From Pseudonocardia sp. N23 (GTDB lineage: Bacteria; Actinomycetota; Actinomycetes; Mycobacteriales; Pseudonocardiaceae): 64,000 bases of DNA. Each line of letters starts with the position of its first letter. The stretch's first letter is position 1. The stretch covers positions 1 through 64,000 of the forward strand of contig NZ_BEGX01000052.1 of NCBI RefSeq assembly GCF_002583555.1, written 5' to 3'. Shown piece after piece: positions 16,806-24,578 of this stretch. Both the position numbers and the translations under genes were made by a program. The notes under the pieces are model-generated. The model was not told the DNA's origin. It made no database searches and saw only the letters and a list, made by a program, of their open reading frames with translations.

Positions 16806-17696
16806 TCAGGTGCGCCGGCCGGACAGCTCCTCCACCAGCCGCAGCAGCCCCGAGTGGTCGAGCCCGCCGTCGCCGCGGGCGACCATCGACGCCACCAGCT
16901 GTGTGACCGCCGCCCCGAGGGGGATGACCACCCCGGCCTCGCGCGCCGCGTCGGCGACGATGCCGAGGTCCTTGTGGTGCAGGCTCAACCGGAACCCGGG
17001 CTCGAACTCGCGCGCCAGCATCGACGACGCCTTGCGGTCGATCACCGTGCTCCCCGCCAGCCCACCGGCCAGCACCTCGACCGCAGGCCCCGTCTCGACG
17101 CCGTGGGCCTCCAGGAAGACGATGGCCTCCGCCAGCAGCTGCAGGTTGCCCGCGACGATCAGCTGGTTCGCGGCCTTGACCGTCTGCCCCGCACCGGCCG
17201 GACCGACGTGTACCACCGTCTTCCCCATCGCCTCCAGCACCGGGCGGGCCCGCTCCACGTCGGCCGCGTCGCCGCCGACCATGATCGAGAGCGTTCCCTC
17301 CTCGGCGCCGGCCTCCCCACCGCTGACGGGCGCGTCGAGCATCGCGACGCCACGGGCGGCGGCCACCTCCGCGACCTCGCGGCTCACGTCGGGCCGGATC
17401 GTGCTCATGTCGACGAGCAGCAGCCCGTCCGGTGCGTGGTCGAGCACGCCGTCCTCGCCGTCGCCGCCGACCACGACGCCACGCACGTCGGCCGAGTCGG
17501 GCAGCACCGTGATCACGACCTCGGCGTCGCGCACGGCCTCCGCCACGCTCGACGCCCCGCGGCCGCCCTTCCCGACCAGCGCCTCGACCTTCGCCGGCGA
17601 CCGGTTGTAGCCGACGACGTCGTGGCCCGCGGCGACCAGGTTGGCCGCCATGTGGCCGCCCATCACACCGAGACCGATGAAGCCGATCGTGGACAT
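16806..17696 (-). CDS. NAD(P)-dependent beta-hydroxyacid dehydrogenase (GarR/3-hydroxyisobutyrate type)
   Basis: 296 aa. The N-terminal Rossmann fold is GFIGLGVMGGHMAANL, the substrate loop DAPVSGGEAGAEEGTLSIMV, and the catalytic Lys lies in GAGQTVKAANQ. It oxidises or reduces short beta-hydroxyacids such as tartronate semialdehyde/glycerate or 3-hydroxyisobutyrate; the exact substrate is unresolved. It starts at 17696 with a GGAGGC site. It is flanked by regulator remnants (AraC, TetR) on both sides. Confidence 0.92.
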   Translation of the reverse strand: MSTIGFIGLGVMGGHMAANLVAAGHDVVGYNRSPAKVEALVGKGGRGASSVAEAVRDAEVVITVLPDSADVRGVVVGGDGEDGVLDHAPDGLLLVDMSTIRPDVSREVAEVAAARGVAMLDAPVSGGEAGAEEGTLSIMVGGDAADVERARPVLEAMGKTVVHVGPAGAGQTVKAANQLIVAGNLQLLAEAIVFLEAHGVETGPAVEVLAGGLAGSTVIDRKASSMLAREFEPGFRLSLHHKDLGIVADAAREAGVVIPLGAAVTQLVASMVARGDGGLDHSGLLRLVEELSGRRT

Positions 17697-17804
17697 CCGT
17701 GCCTCCTCCGTGCCGTGATCACGACGGCCCGATCGTCGCCACCCGGCGCGCGCGGGGCAACCTCGGGTGGCGAGACGGACATTCCGACGGTGCCGGCACC
17801 GTCG

Positions 17805-17993
17805 TCAGGTCAGGGCGCGCAGGGCAGCCGCGGTCCGCGCCATCACCTCGCCGATGGGGGGCGGATCGTCCTCGGCGACCCACCGGGCGAACGCCAGGTG
17901 GAAGACCGTCACCGCGCTGTGTGCCGCGAGGCCGGCGGCGGGATCGGGGACGCCACGACGACGCAGGGCACGTTTCGGCAGGAGCGCGATGCA
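17805..17993 (-). pseudogene. TetR-family regulator C-terminal remnant
   Basis: The frame reads ALLPKRALRRRGVPDPAAGL, AAHSAVTVFHLAFARWVAED and ends MARTAAALRALT and a stop, typical of the C-terminal ligand-binding helices of TetR proteins. A stop codon lies immediately before it, and the N-terminal helix-turn-helix is absent. It is non-functional. Confidence 0.65.
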
Positions 17994-18089
17994 TCACACG
18001 AACGGGTGGCGAGGACAACCGGACGCGCTGCGATGCGTTGACCCACTACGGGCGTCACCGGACCAGGGGGCCAACGGTGACGAAACCCG

Positions 18090-18171
18090 GTGAGTGAGTA
18101 GGCCCGGGCCGCGCATCGCCCTTCTCGCGCAGTTCCGGCGGGAGCGTTCCGGCCCGGGCCTCCTCGCTCAC
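18090..18171. repeat. 21-bp near-perfect inverted repeat around 40 bases
   Basis: Arms 18090-18110 and 18151-18171 share AGGCCCGGGCC and flanking GTGAG..GAG with two mismatches, one tolerable as G-U. It lies in the 257-base gene-free gap before the UbiB gene end. It is probably a terminator-like structure. Confidence 0.5.
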
Positions 18172-18250
18172 GGATCACCCCGCGTCGCGGGCGGTGACGA
18201 CGGTCTGGTCGCCTGCGCGTCCCGGGGAACGGCGTTGTGGGACAACCCGC

Positions 18251-20209
18251 TCAGGAGCCAGGGTCCGCCTCGCGGCGCAGGATCTGGGCGACGACGCGCA
18301 TCAGCATCGCCGAGGTCACGACGAGCCCGATGTAGCCGACGGCGGTCAGCGTCCCGGAGGCCCCCGTGTCCGGCGCGAGTGCGGCACCGACGAGCATCAG
18401 CGCCGATGCGAGCAGCCCGACCGCGGCGACCGCCGCGAACATCGTGCGGTCCACCCAGCGGGAGAATACTGTGGCGCCCGGGCCGGAGAAGGCGTCGACC
18501 TGCACGCGGGCCTGACCGGACCGCAGCTGCAGCGCGAGGTCCTCGACGAGCCCCGGCAGCGCGCGCAGTGACGGCAGGTTGCGCACCAGCTCCTTGCGGA
18601 CGACGTCCTGGGTGCCCGCCGGGCTCAGGTCCAGTGTGGACGCGAGCTGCGACGCCGCTGCCGTCGCCAGGTCGACCTGCGGGTCGACGGTGCGCAGCGT
18701 GCCCTCCAGCGTGACGAGGGCGCGGCCGAGGAGGGTGAGCGTCGGCGGCACCGGGATGCCCTGGTGCTGCATGATCGCGATGACGTCCTGCATGCTGCGC
18801 GGGTCGAACCCGCCGGAGTGCATCTGGGCGGACAGCACCCGGCTGATCTCGGCCTCCAGCACCTGCGGCCGGATCGTGTCGCCCGCGGGGCCGGCCAGCG
18901 GCCGCAGGGCGCGGACGATCAGGCCGGGCTGGCCCGTCGCCAGGCCCGCGGCCATGAGCTGCAACGACTCCATGGTGACGGGGTCGATGATCCCGACGGC
19001 GCCGAAGTCGATCAGCCAGAGCGTGCCCTCGGCGTCGATGAGGACGTTGCCGGGGTGCGGGTCGGCGTGGAACACCCCGGCCGACATGACCTGCGTCAGG
19101 AAGGTCCCGAGCAGTCGTTGGGCGAGCTCGGCGCGGGGCACGCCGGTGGCGTCGACGGCGGCGGTGTCGGACACCGGCCTGCCCTCGACGCGCTGCAGGA
19201 CGAGGACGGCGTCGGTGCTCAGGTCGGTGAGGACGTGCGGGATCCGCACGCCGGGCTCCGTCGTCGCGACGTCGAGCGCGCGGGCGCTGGTCGCCTCTGC
19301 GAGGTAGCTGAGCTCGCCGTCGATCGAGCGGATCAGCTCCTCGGCCAGCGGGGCCAGCCCCAGCGAGCGCACGGCCGCCGACCGCCGTGCCGCGGTCCGG
19401 CTGGCCCAGCGCAGCACCGCCGAGTCACGCGCGACGCCGACCTCGATCCCGGGCCGGCGCACCTTGACGACGACGGGCCGGCCCACGCCGTCCGCGGTCG
19501 TCGGGCGCAGCCGGGCCAGGTAGGTCTGCCCGATCGACGCGGCCGCCAGCGGCTCGTCGTCGAACTCGGCGAACACGTCGGCCACCGGGGCGGACAGCTC
19601 GTCCTCGAGACGTTCCAGGATCTGCGGGGTGGGGACGGCCTTCACGTTGGCCTGCAGGTCACCCAGGGCCTCGATGACCGGGGCCGGGAGCAGGTCGGAC
19701 CGGGTCGAGGCGATCTGGCCGAACTTCACGAACATGCCGCCGCAGTCCTCCAGGAACCGCCGGATGCGCAGGCCGCCGTCGGCGCTGGACAGCGCGGCCC
19801 GCGACGCGAGCCGCGGCCCGGCGAGACCGTGCCGGCGCGCGATCCGCGCGACCTCCCACAACCGGCCGCCGACGGTGAGGAACGACCGCACCCGCGTCCG
19901 CAGCGACGCCCGCCGCCCCGTGCGCGAGGGCCGCAGCACGGCCTCCAGCGTGACGCTGACGATCATCGTCGCGAGCACGGCGAAGCCGAACGCGACGATC
20001 AGGACGTCCTCGCCGGTCGCGGTGGTGTCACCGCGCAGCAGCGTGGCCGCGACCGCGAGCCCGGCCAGGGTGCCGACGATCCCCGAGGCCGTGGACCGCC
20101 AGAAGCCGCGCCGTACGCCGAGCACCCGTCCCGCACCGAAGCTGACGACGATCACGAACACGACGAGCAGGACCGTGTCCCAGAACGAGAGATCGAGGAT
20201 CAGCGTCAC
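18251..20209 (-). CDS. AarF/UbiB family atypical kinase
   Basis: About 652 aa. The first about 100 residues hold three or four hydrophobic segments, followed by the ABC1/UbiB kinase-like core: KFGQIASTRSDLLP, the Ala-rich nucleotide loop AAASIGQTYLA, VKVRRPGI, and the catalytic loop FHADPHPGNVLID with LIDFGAVG. Two more membrane segments lie at the C terminus. The family supports quinone or isoprenoid lipid metabolism by an ATPase/kinase activity at the membrane. The start is uncertain: GTG at 20209 (VTLILDLSF) or 20224. No quinone biosynthesis genes are adjacent. Confidence 0.88.
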   Translation of the reverse strand: MTLILDLSFWDTVLLVVFVIVVSFGAGRVLGVRRGFWRSTASGIVGTLAGLAVAATLLRGDTTATGEDVLIVAFGFAVLATMIVSVTLEAVLRPSRTGRRASLRTRVRSFLTVGGRLWEVARIARRHGLAGPRLASRAALSSADGGLRIRRFLEDCGGMFVKFGQIASTRSDLLPAPVIEALGDLQANVKAVPTPQILERLEDELSAPVADVFAEFDDEPLAAASIGQTYLARLRPTTADGVGRPVVVKVRRPGIEVGVARDSAVLRWASRTAARRSAAVRSLGLAPLAEELIRSIDGELSYLAEATSARALDVATTEPGVRIPHVLTDLSTDAVLVLQRVEGRPVSDTAAVDATGVPRAELAQRLLGTFLTQVMSAGVFHADPHPGNVLIDAEGTLWLIDFGAVGIIDPVTMESLQLMAAGLATGQPGLIVRALRPLAGPAGDTIRPQVLEAEISRVLSAQMHSGGFDPRSMQDVIAIMQHQGIPVPPTLTLLGRALVTLEGTLRTVDPQVDLATAAASQLASTLDLSPAGTQDVVRKELVRNLPSLRALPGLVEDLALQLRSGQARVQVDAFSGPGATVFSRWVDRTMFAAVAAVGLLASALMLVGAALAPDTGASGTLTAVGYIGLVVTSAMLMRVVAQILRREADPGS

Positions 20210-20464
20210 GGCGACAGCATCCACCCGGAACCGATCACGGGGAACCCGTCGACGACGATCTCCGGCCGCGGACGCGATGCCCCTCGTGAGGGCGATGGTC
20301 GCTCCGGAAGCTGCTGCCACCCACGAGCGGCCCCGACAGCCGACAGTGGTTCCGCCTGTTCATCCCGACGGCCGAGATCGACGTTGCGCTCCGGCGTCCC
20401 CGAGGAGAACCTCATGTTCTGCGGCTACTGGCGCACGGGGAAGCAGAGCGGATGAGCCCCTGTG

Positions 20465-21652
20465 TCAGCAGGTGGACGCGCTGACCGTTCCCGCCTCGGC
20501 GTTCTTCAGCCACGGGACCACAGTCGGGAGTGCGTCGAAGGCGATCCCGCCGTGGTCGACCCCCGGCAGCGTCACCGACGTCACGCGCGTGCCCAGCGAG
20601 CACTCCTTCGCGACGAAGGCGGCCGTCACCTGCGGGCGGACCAGTGTGTCGGCCTCGCCCTGCGCGACGTAGAGCGGCACCGGCAGCCGGGCCGCGCCCG
20701 GGGTGTTGGCCGCCAGCAGGCCGGCCCACGGCTGCGTGCGCGTCGGGTCGGCGGCGAGGTAGCGCCCGACGAGCGGGCCGGCGATGTCGTGGAGCTGTGC
20801 GTTCTGCCCGAGCAGGCACAGCGCAGCCATCTTCGGGGTCGCGGTCACGCCGTCGGGGGTCAGGATCGTGTCGAGGGGGGCGTTGTAGGCCGTCGCGTAG
20901 GCCTGGAACGCGTACGAGCCGATCGTCACGCCGGAGACGTCGACGATGTCGGCGGTGAGCAGGTCGCCGAGGTCGGTCGCGGGTGCGGCGACGGCGACGC
21001 CCGCCAGTGTCAGCTCCGGCGCGTACGTCGCGGCGAGCTGCCCGGCGAACAGCGCGGCGTGCCCGCCCTGGGAGTGCCCCCACAGCAGGAGCCGTTGCGA
21101 CGCCCCGGCTTCCGGGATCGTCCGGGCCGCGCGGGCGGCGTCGAGGACGGCGTTCCCCGTCGTCACCCCGATGAGGTACGACGGCGGACCGGCCGCACCC
21201 ATACCGGGGTAGTCGGCCGCGGCGACGACGTACCCGGCCGCCAGCAGGTCGGACAGGCCTTCCATGAGGTCGAACGGGTCGGCGCCGACCGACGGCGCGC
21301 AGCGTGGCGCCGTGCCGGTGGTGGGGTGCGCCCAGGAGACGACGGTCCGCCCGCCCGCGGGGGCGGGTCCGCTCGGAGCGACGACGACACCCGAGGTGAG
21401 CAGGTCGGCGTCGTTCACGTCGCGTGAGTGGTAGAGCACCCGCCAGGCGGTGGCCCCGTCGGGCGCGCTGCCCAGGCGCTCGGTGCGCACGACCGCACCG
21501 GGGGCGCCGGCCGCGACCGGGTTCGGCAGCTCGTAGAAGGGACCGCCGGTCCACGAGTCGACCAGCCCGTCGACGGCACGCCGTTCCACGCTGCTGCCGC
21601 ACCCCGCGAGCACCAGACAGCCGAGCACCAGCAGCACCGTCGCCCTGCGCAC
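20465..21652 (-). CDS. Secreted lipoprotein lipase/esterase (LIP family)
   Basis: 395 aa. A lipoprotein signal peptide ends in the lipobox LAGC (Cys about 18). The alpha/beta-hydrolase has the nucleophile elbow GHSQGG, a catalytic Asp likely in QGEADTLVRP, and the His in GVDHGG. It matches the secretory lipase family seen in actinobacteria and fungi, acting on esters at the outer face of the membrane. The stop follows VSASTC. Genes on both sides are on the same strand but well separated. Confidence 0.9.
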   Translation of the reverse strand: MRRATVLLVLGCLVLAGCGSSVERRAVDGLVDSWTGGPFYELPNPVAAGAPGAVVRTERLGSAPDGATAWRVLYHSRDVNDADLLTSGVVVAPSGPAPAGGRTVVSWAHPTTGTAPRCAPSVGADPFDLMEGLSDLLAAGYVVAAADYPGMGAAGPPSYLIGVTTGNAVLDAARAARTIPEAGASQRLLLWGHSQGGHAALFAGQLAATYAPELTLAGVAVAAPATDLGDLLTADIVDVSGVTIGSYAFQAYATAYNAPLDTILTPDGVTATPKMAALCLLGQNAQLHDIAGPLVGRYLAADPTRTQPWAGLLAANTPGAARLPVPLYVAQGEADTLVRPQVTAAFVAKECSLGTRVTSVTLPGVDHGGIAFDALPTVVPWLKNAEAGTVSASTC

Positions 21653-21708
21653 GTCCCACCCTCCTCCGGCGGGGGGCCGACGACCACCGCCGGAGGATTG
21701 TGTCGTGA

Positions 21709-21825
21709 TCAGGGGTCAGTCGTCAGCACCCCGCGGATGTTCTTGCCGGCGAGCATGTCGTCGCAGCCCTCGTCGAGCGCCTCCAGCTGGTACCGGCCGG
21801 TGATCAGCTCGTCGAGCCTCAGCGC
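21709..21825 (-). pseudogene. Zn-dependent alcohol dehydrogenase C-terminal remnant
   Basis: LRLDELITGRYQLEALDEG followed by CDDMLAGKNIRGVL is the C-terminal end of medium-chain zinc alcohol dehydrogenases (pattern LDxLITHRxPLxxINEGFxxMxxGxxIRxV). Only about 38 codons survive, fused in frame to the tail of a ring-cleavage dioxygenase remnant. Confidence 0.75.
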
Positions 21826-21829
21826 GCCG

Positions 21830-22030
21830 CTCGGGACCTCCGACGTCCCACCGTCGGGCGTCGGCCCCGGCTCACGGCACTCGAACGCCACGACGAGCTG
21901 CTCCTTCACCGAACACGACGTCGCTGTCGAGGTACTCCGCGCCCTCGCGGAACAGGTGGGTGATCAGCGGCTCGTCGCCGTCGACGGCGATGAGGAAATG
22001 CACGTGCGCCGGCCGGGAACGGCTGATGGC
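21830..22030 (-). pseudogene. Intradiol ring-cleavage dioxygenase remnant (frameshifted)
   Basis: SRPAHVHFLIAVDGDEPLIT then HLFREGAEYLDSDVVFG is the C-terminal part of catechol/hydroxyquinol 1,2-dioxygenases, including the RPAHxHF iron-site motif. After VFG the frame shifts, and the expected continuation VKEQLVVAFECREPGPTPDG is found in the next frame, so about two bases were lost near 21907. The N-terminal half with the tyrosine ligands is missing. This is a dead gene fused to the alcohol dehydrogenase fragment. Confidence 0.75.
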
Positions 22031-22180
22031 GGTGCGATGGAGTCCTCGGTGACGAGCTCCATGCCCGTGCTCCCTTCGGGGAACGACGACCCTGTCGTGG
22101 TGGATCGGCAGCCGGGCCTCACCCGCGATGGTGTGCCGTCGGGAGCGGTCACGGCAACGTGTGCGTTCCGGACCGGGCCG

Positions 22181-23005
22181 TCACATCCGTTCGAACTCCC
22201 ACACCACGACGGCGGGAAGCCCCACGTAGGCGGCGGCGTTGGCGGCGGGGACGACCGTGGCGGTGGGGGTCGCGGCCGCCTCGGCGGTGAGCAGCGGCTC
22301 CTCGATCCCGCGCACCGCGAACCCGGCGGCCAGGGCCGCGCCCGCGTAGTCGGACATCAGGTGCGCGTGCAGGCGGATGTAGGCACGGCCGTCGTCGCCG
22401 GGGAACTGCGCCTGCCAGCCCAGCGTCACGAGGAACGGGTGCACGTCGCTGACGACGACCCGCCCGCCCGGCCGCACCACCCGCGCGAGCTCGGCGAACA
22501 CCGGCCGCAGGTCGGGGACGTGCACCATCGCGAGCGCGCAGACCGCTGCGTCGACGGACGCGTCGTCCAGCGGGAGCGCGTCGAGCCGGCCCTCGTCGAA
22601 TCGGCCGCCGGGGACCTTGGTCCGGGCGAGGTCGAGCATCGCCGGTGACCTGTCGACGCCGACGACGGTGTGACCCCGACCCGCGAGGTACTCCGACCAG
22701 CGGCCGGTGCCGCACGCGGCGTCCAGCACGGTGCCGGGCGGCCGGTCCTCGAGCAGGGGCCGCACCGCCGCGCTCTCGACGGCGAAGAGCCGCAGCGGGC
22801 CGTCGTAGGACCGCGACCACTGGACGTAGCCGGCGTCGACGTCGACCTCGCTGCCGAGCGGGGAGCCGAGATCGGCCCGGCCGAGGACGTCACGGATCTC
22901 GGTCAGGCGTTCGGCACGAGCTCCGGAGTCGCCGGAGTGGAGCGTCCGCAGCAGCGCGAGCCCCTCCACCCCGACGGTCAGCTCGCCCAGCGTCGGGTCG
23001 GTCAC
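22181..23005 (-). CDS. Class I SAM-dependent methyltransferase
   Basis: 274 aa. SAM-binding motif VLDAACGTGRWSEYLAGRGH, acidic loop VVGVDRSPAML, and post-motif VRPGGRVVVSDVHPF, as in UbiE/Methyltransf_11 proteins. An extra N-terminal about 70 residues precede the fold. The substrate is unknown. It is followed by the 13-bp hairpin shared with the repeat-protein gene region. Confidence 0.9.
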   Translation of the reverse strand: MTDPTLGELTVGVEGLALLRTLHSGDSGARAERLTEIRDVLGRADLGSPLGSEVDVDAGYVQWSRSYDGPLRLFAVESAAVRPLLEDRPPGTVLDAACGTGRWSEYLAGRGHTVVGVDRSPAMLDLARTKVPGGRFDEGRLDALPLDDASVDAAVCALAMVHVPDLRPVFAELARVVRPGGRVVVSDVHPFLVTLGWQAQFPGDDGRAYIRLHAHLMSDYAGAALAAGFAVRGIEEPLLTAEAAATPTATVVPAANAAAYVGLPAVVVWEFERM

Positions 23006-23050
23006 GCACCCACGCTACGAGCAACCGCGGCCGCCGGGTACACGCGGATC

Positions 23051-23082
23051 GGCCCGGCACCCCGGGATCGGGGTGCCGGGCC
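23051..23082. terminator. Strong hairpin after repeat-protein gene 2
   Basis: Perfect arms GGCCCGGCACCCC/GGGGTGCCGGGCC around GGGATC. It lies 12 bases beyond the stop of the repeat-protein gene, mirroring the arrangement at 11015-11054. Confidence 0.85.
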
Positions 23083-23094
23083 GGGATGTCGGGC

Positions 23095-23361
23095 TCAGCT
23101 GTAGCTGTGGTCCCACTTGTTCTCGTGGCAGCCGTACTTGTCGTAGTCGCCCTTGTCGTAGTCTTCGCACTTGCCGTACTTGTCGTCCCAGCAGTCGTCG
23201 TACTTCGAGTACTTGTCGTCGCAGTCGTCGTACTTGTTGTACTTGTCGTCGCAGTCGTTCCACTTGTCGTTCTTGCCACCCCACTTGTCGTCACAGTCGT
23301 TCCACTTGTCGTTCTTCTCGCCGTAGCCGCCGGACTTGGTGGGGCAGATGCTCTTGAACAT
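23095..23361 (-). CDS. MFKS-type Cys/Asp/Lys/Tyr repeat protein 2 (unknown family)
   Basis: 88 aa from the ATG at 23361 (MFKSICPTKSGGYGEKNDKW), with a strong AGAAGGAG site. It is more regular than its paralogue: units such as KNDKWNDCDDKW, KNDKWNDCDDKYNKYDDC and SKYDDCWDDKY recur every 10-13 residues. It has 7 Cys and no Ala, Leu, Val or Arg. There is no signal peptide or transmembrane segment. Codons end almost entirely in C or G, arguing for real translation. It is monocistronic, with a strong hairpin downstream and upstream blocks shared with the gene at 11067. The function is unknown; Cys in an acidic aromatic context suggests metal binding, disulfide-linked assembly or a scaffold. Confidence 0.82.
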   Translation of the reverse strand: MFKSICPTKSGGYGEKNDKWNDCDDKWGGKNDKWNDCDDKYNKYDDCDDKYSKYDDCWDDKYGKCEDYDKGDYDKYGCHENKWDHSYS

Positions 23362-23393
23362 TTGGGGGCTCCTTCTCAGATGTTTTCTTTGTG

Positions 23394-23472
23394 CGGAGCG
23401 GGCGCTCCGTCCGATGAGAGGAACTCTGCCCGTTTGGCGACCAATGCGGGATCGGCTGGTCCCCACTCCTGC
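23394..23472 (-). promoter_or_regulatory. Upstream elements of repeat-protein gene 2
   Basis: GCAGGAGTGGGG (23461-23472) and GGCAGAGTTC with a CTCTC tract (about 23413-23430) match the blocks upstream of gene 1. Closer to the start is a hairpin CGGAGCG-GG-CGCTCCG (23394-23409) in the leader, not present in gene 1. Confidence 0.5.
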
Positions 23473-23574
23473 GGGGACCCCGCCCCCGGGTCCGGGCGGG
23501 GGAGAACCCCCTGGTCGCGGGCGGGCCGGTCCGGCACGGTCGACGTCGACACCCGACCCTCGTGAGGACGCGCC

Positions 23575-23751
23575 ATGAACCCGACGACCCCGGCCACCGA
23601 CGTTCCGCCGCCCTGGCAGCCGGGGCGCGCCCGCAGGATCGCCGCGGGCCTGGTGATGCTGCTCGTGCTCGCGTTCTCCGTGGGCGCGGTCGCGTCGATG
23701 CCCGAGGGCGGCGCGGTTGCCGGACCGGCAGCGGTCGTCGGCTCACCCTGA
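23575..23751 (+). CDS. 58-aa single-span membrane peptide
   Basis: Begins MNPTTPATDVPPPWQPGRAR, followed by one hydrophobic segment (IAAGLVMLLVLAFSVGAVA) and a short Gly/Ala-rich tail. A GTGAGGA site precedes the ATG. A Pro-rich head, a positive residue cluster before the span and a short tail suit a small inner-membrane protein. Family unrecognised; it is divergent from repeat-protein gene 2. Confidence 0.5.
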   Translation: MNPTTPATDVPPPWQPGRARRIAAGLVMLLVLAFSVGAVASMPEGGAVAGPAAVVGSP

Positions 23752-23788
23752 CCCGGCGGCGGCCCAGGAGTCAGCGGCGGCCCGGGAG

Positions 23789-24322
23789 TCAGCGGCGGCG
23801 GAGCGGGTCGCGGCCGTCCCAGCCGACGGACTCCTCCCACATCGCGGTGAAGTTCGCGTCCATGCCGGGCGAGGCCTCGATCAGCTCGATCATCGCCGGG
23901 TCGGTGGGGCCGCGATCCATGTAGGCGACCTCTCCGCTGCCGACGCCCGCGCGGAAGGCGAGCGCGTAGCCGTCGGCCTCCATCCTGGCGATGTCGCCGT
24001 CGAGGTTCGCGCTGGCCACGCCGAAATGGTGCAGGCCGGGGCCGGTGCGGTCGAGGAGCTCCTTGTAGACGGACGGCGCGTCGTCGAGGGCCTGGATGAG
24101 CTCGATCTGCATGTGCCCGGCGAAGCCCATGGCGATCCGCACGACGGCGGTACTGGGTGCGCCGCGGTAGACGGGGTCGCCGCCGGACCAGTCGGGCAGC
24201 AGGAAGAACGGGCCTGCCCGCAGGTCGGAGGTCCACCAGGCGACGGCGTCGTCGACGTCGGCGACGACGAACGCGGTCTGGATGATCCCCCCGCGGGGCT
24301 GGCCGAATCCGAAGTCGGGCAA
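23789..24322 (-). CDS. VOC (glyoxalase-fold) protein
   Basis: About 177 aa from a TTG start with GAGGGG upstream (LPDFGFGQPRGG). Two beta-alpha-beta-beta-beta modules typical of the vicinal-oxygen-chelate superfamily: IIQTAFVVADVDDAVAWW, then LHHFGVASANLDGDIARMEA. Candidate metal ligands are Gln in GGIIQTAF, His in GLHHFG and Glu in PAMIELIEA. It is the last gene of the E1 alpha/E1 beta/lipoyl operon, ten bases after the lipoyl gene, so it probably acts on the substrate or product of that complex (inference). Confidence 0.85.
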   Translation of the reverse strand: MPDFGFGQPRGGIIQTAFVVADVDDAVAWWTSDLRAGPFFLLPDWSGGDPVYRGAPSTAVVRIAMGFAGHMQIELIQALDDAPSVYKELLDRTGPGLHHFGVASANLDGDIARMEADGYALAFRAGVGSGEVAYMDRGPTDPAMIELIEASPGMDANFTAMWEESVGWDGRDPLRRR

Positions 24323-24332
24323 CGTTTTCCCC

Positions 24333-24578
24333 TCAGCCGTTCTCGACGTCGACGACGCACACGGCCTGGCCGACCTCGGCGTCCTCGTCGACCGGGACGA
24401 GGATCTCCAGCAGGGTGCCGCCGGCGGTGGCCTCGACGTCGTGGGAGACCTTCTCGGTCTCGACGGTGTAGAGCACGTCACCCGCGACGAACCGGGCGCC
24501 CGGCCCGACGTGCCAGGCGACGATGGTGCCCTCGGTCATGGTCATCCCGACGCGGACGAGCTTCAGGGTCGTCTTCAT
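24333..24578 (-). CDS. Stand-alone lipoyl (biotinyl) carrier domain
   Basis: 81 aa, a single lipoyl domain with the modifiable Lys in VETEKVSHDVEA. It corresponds to the N-terminal domain of E2 proteins, but the subunit-binding and acyltransferase domains are absent. It overlaps the E1 beta gene by four bases (ATGA), so the two are translationally coupled. It is expected to carry an acyl or hydroxyalkyl group from the TPP of E1. Confidence 0.92.
   Translation of the reverse strand: MKTTLKLVRVGMTMTEGTIVAWHVGPGARFVAGDVLYTVETEKVSHDVEATAGGTLLEILVPVDEDAEVGQAVCVVDVENG

Noticed and set aside
20414-20455. 13-codon ORF with a good ribosome site (MFCGYWRTGKQSG)
   Set aside because: Too short to support alone; more likely the end of a decayed gene.
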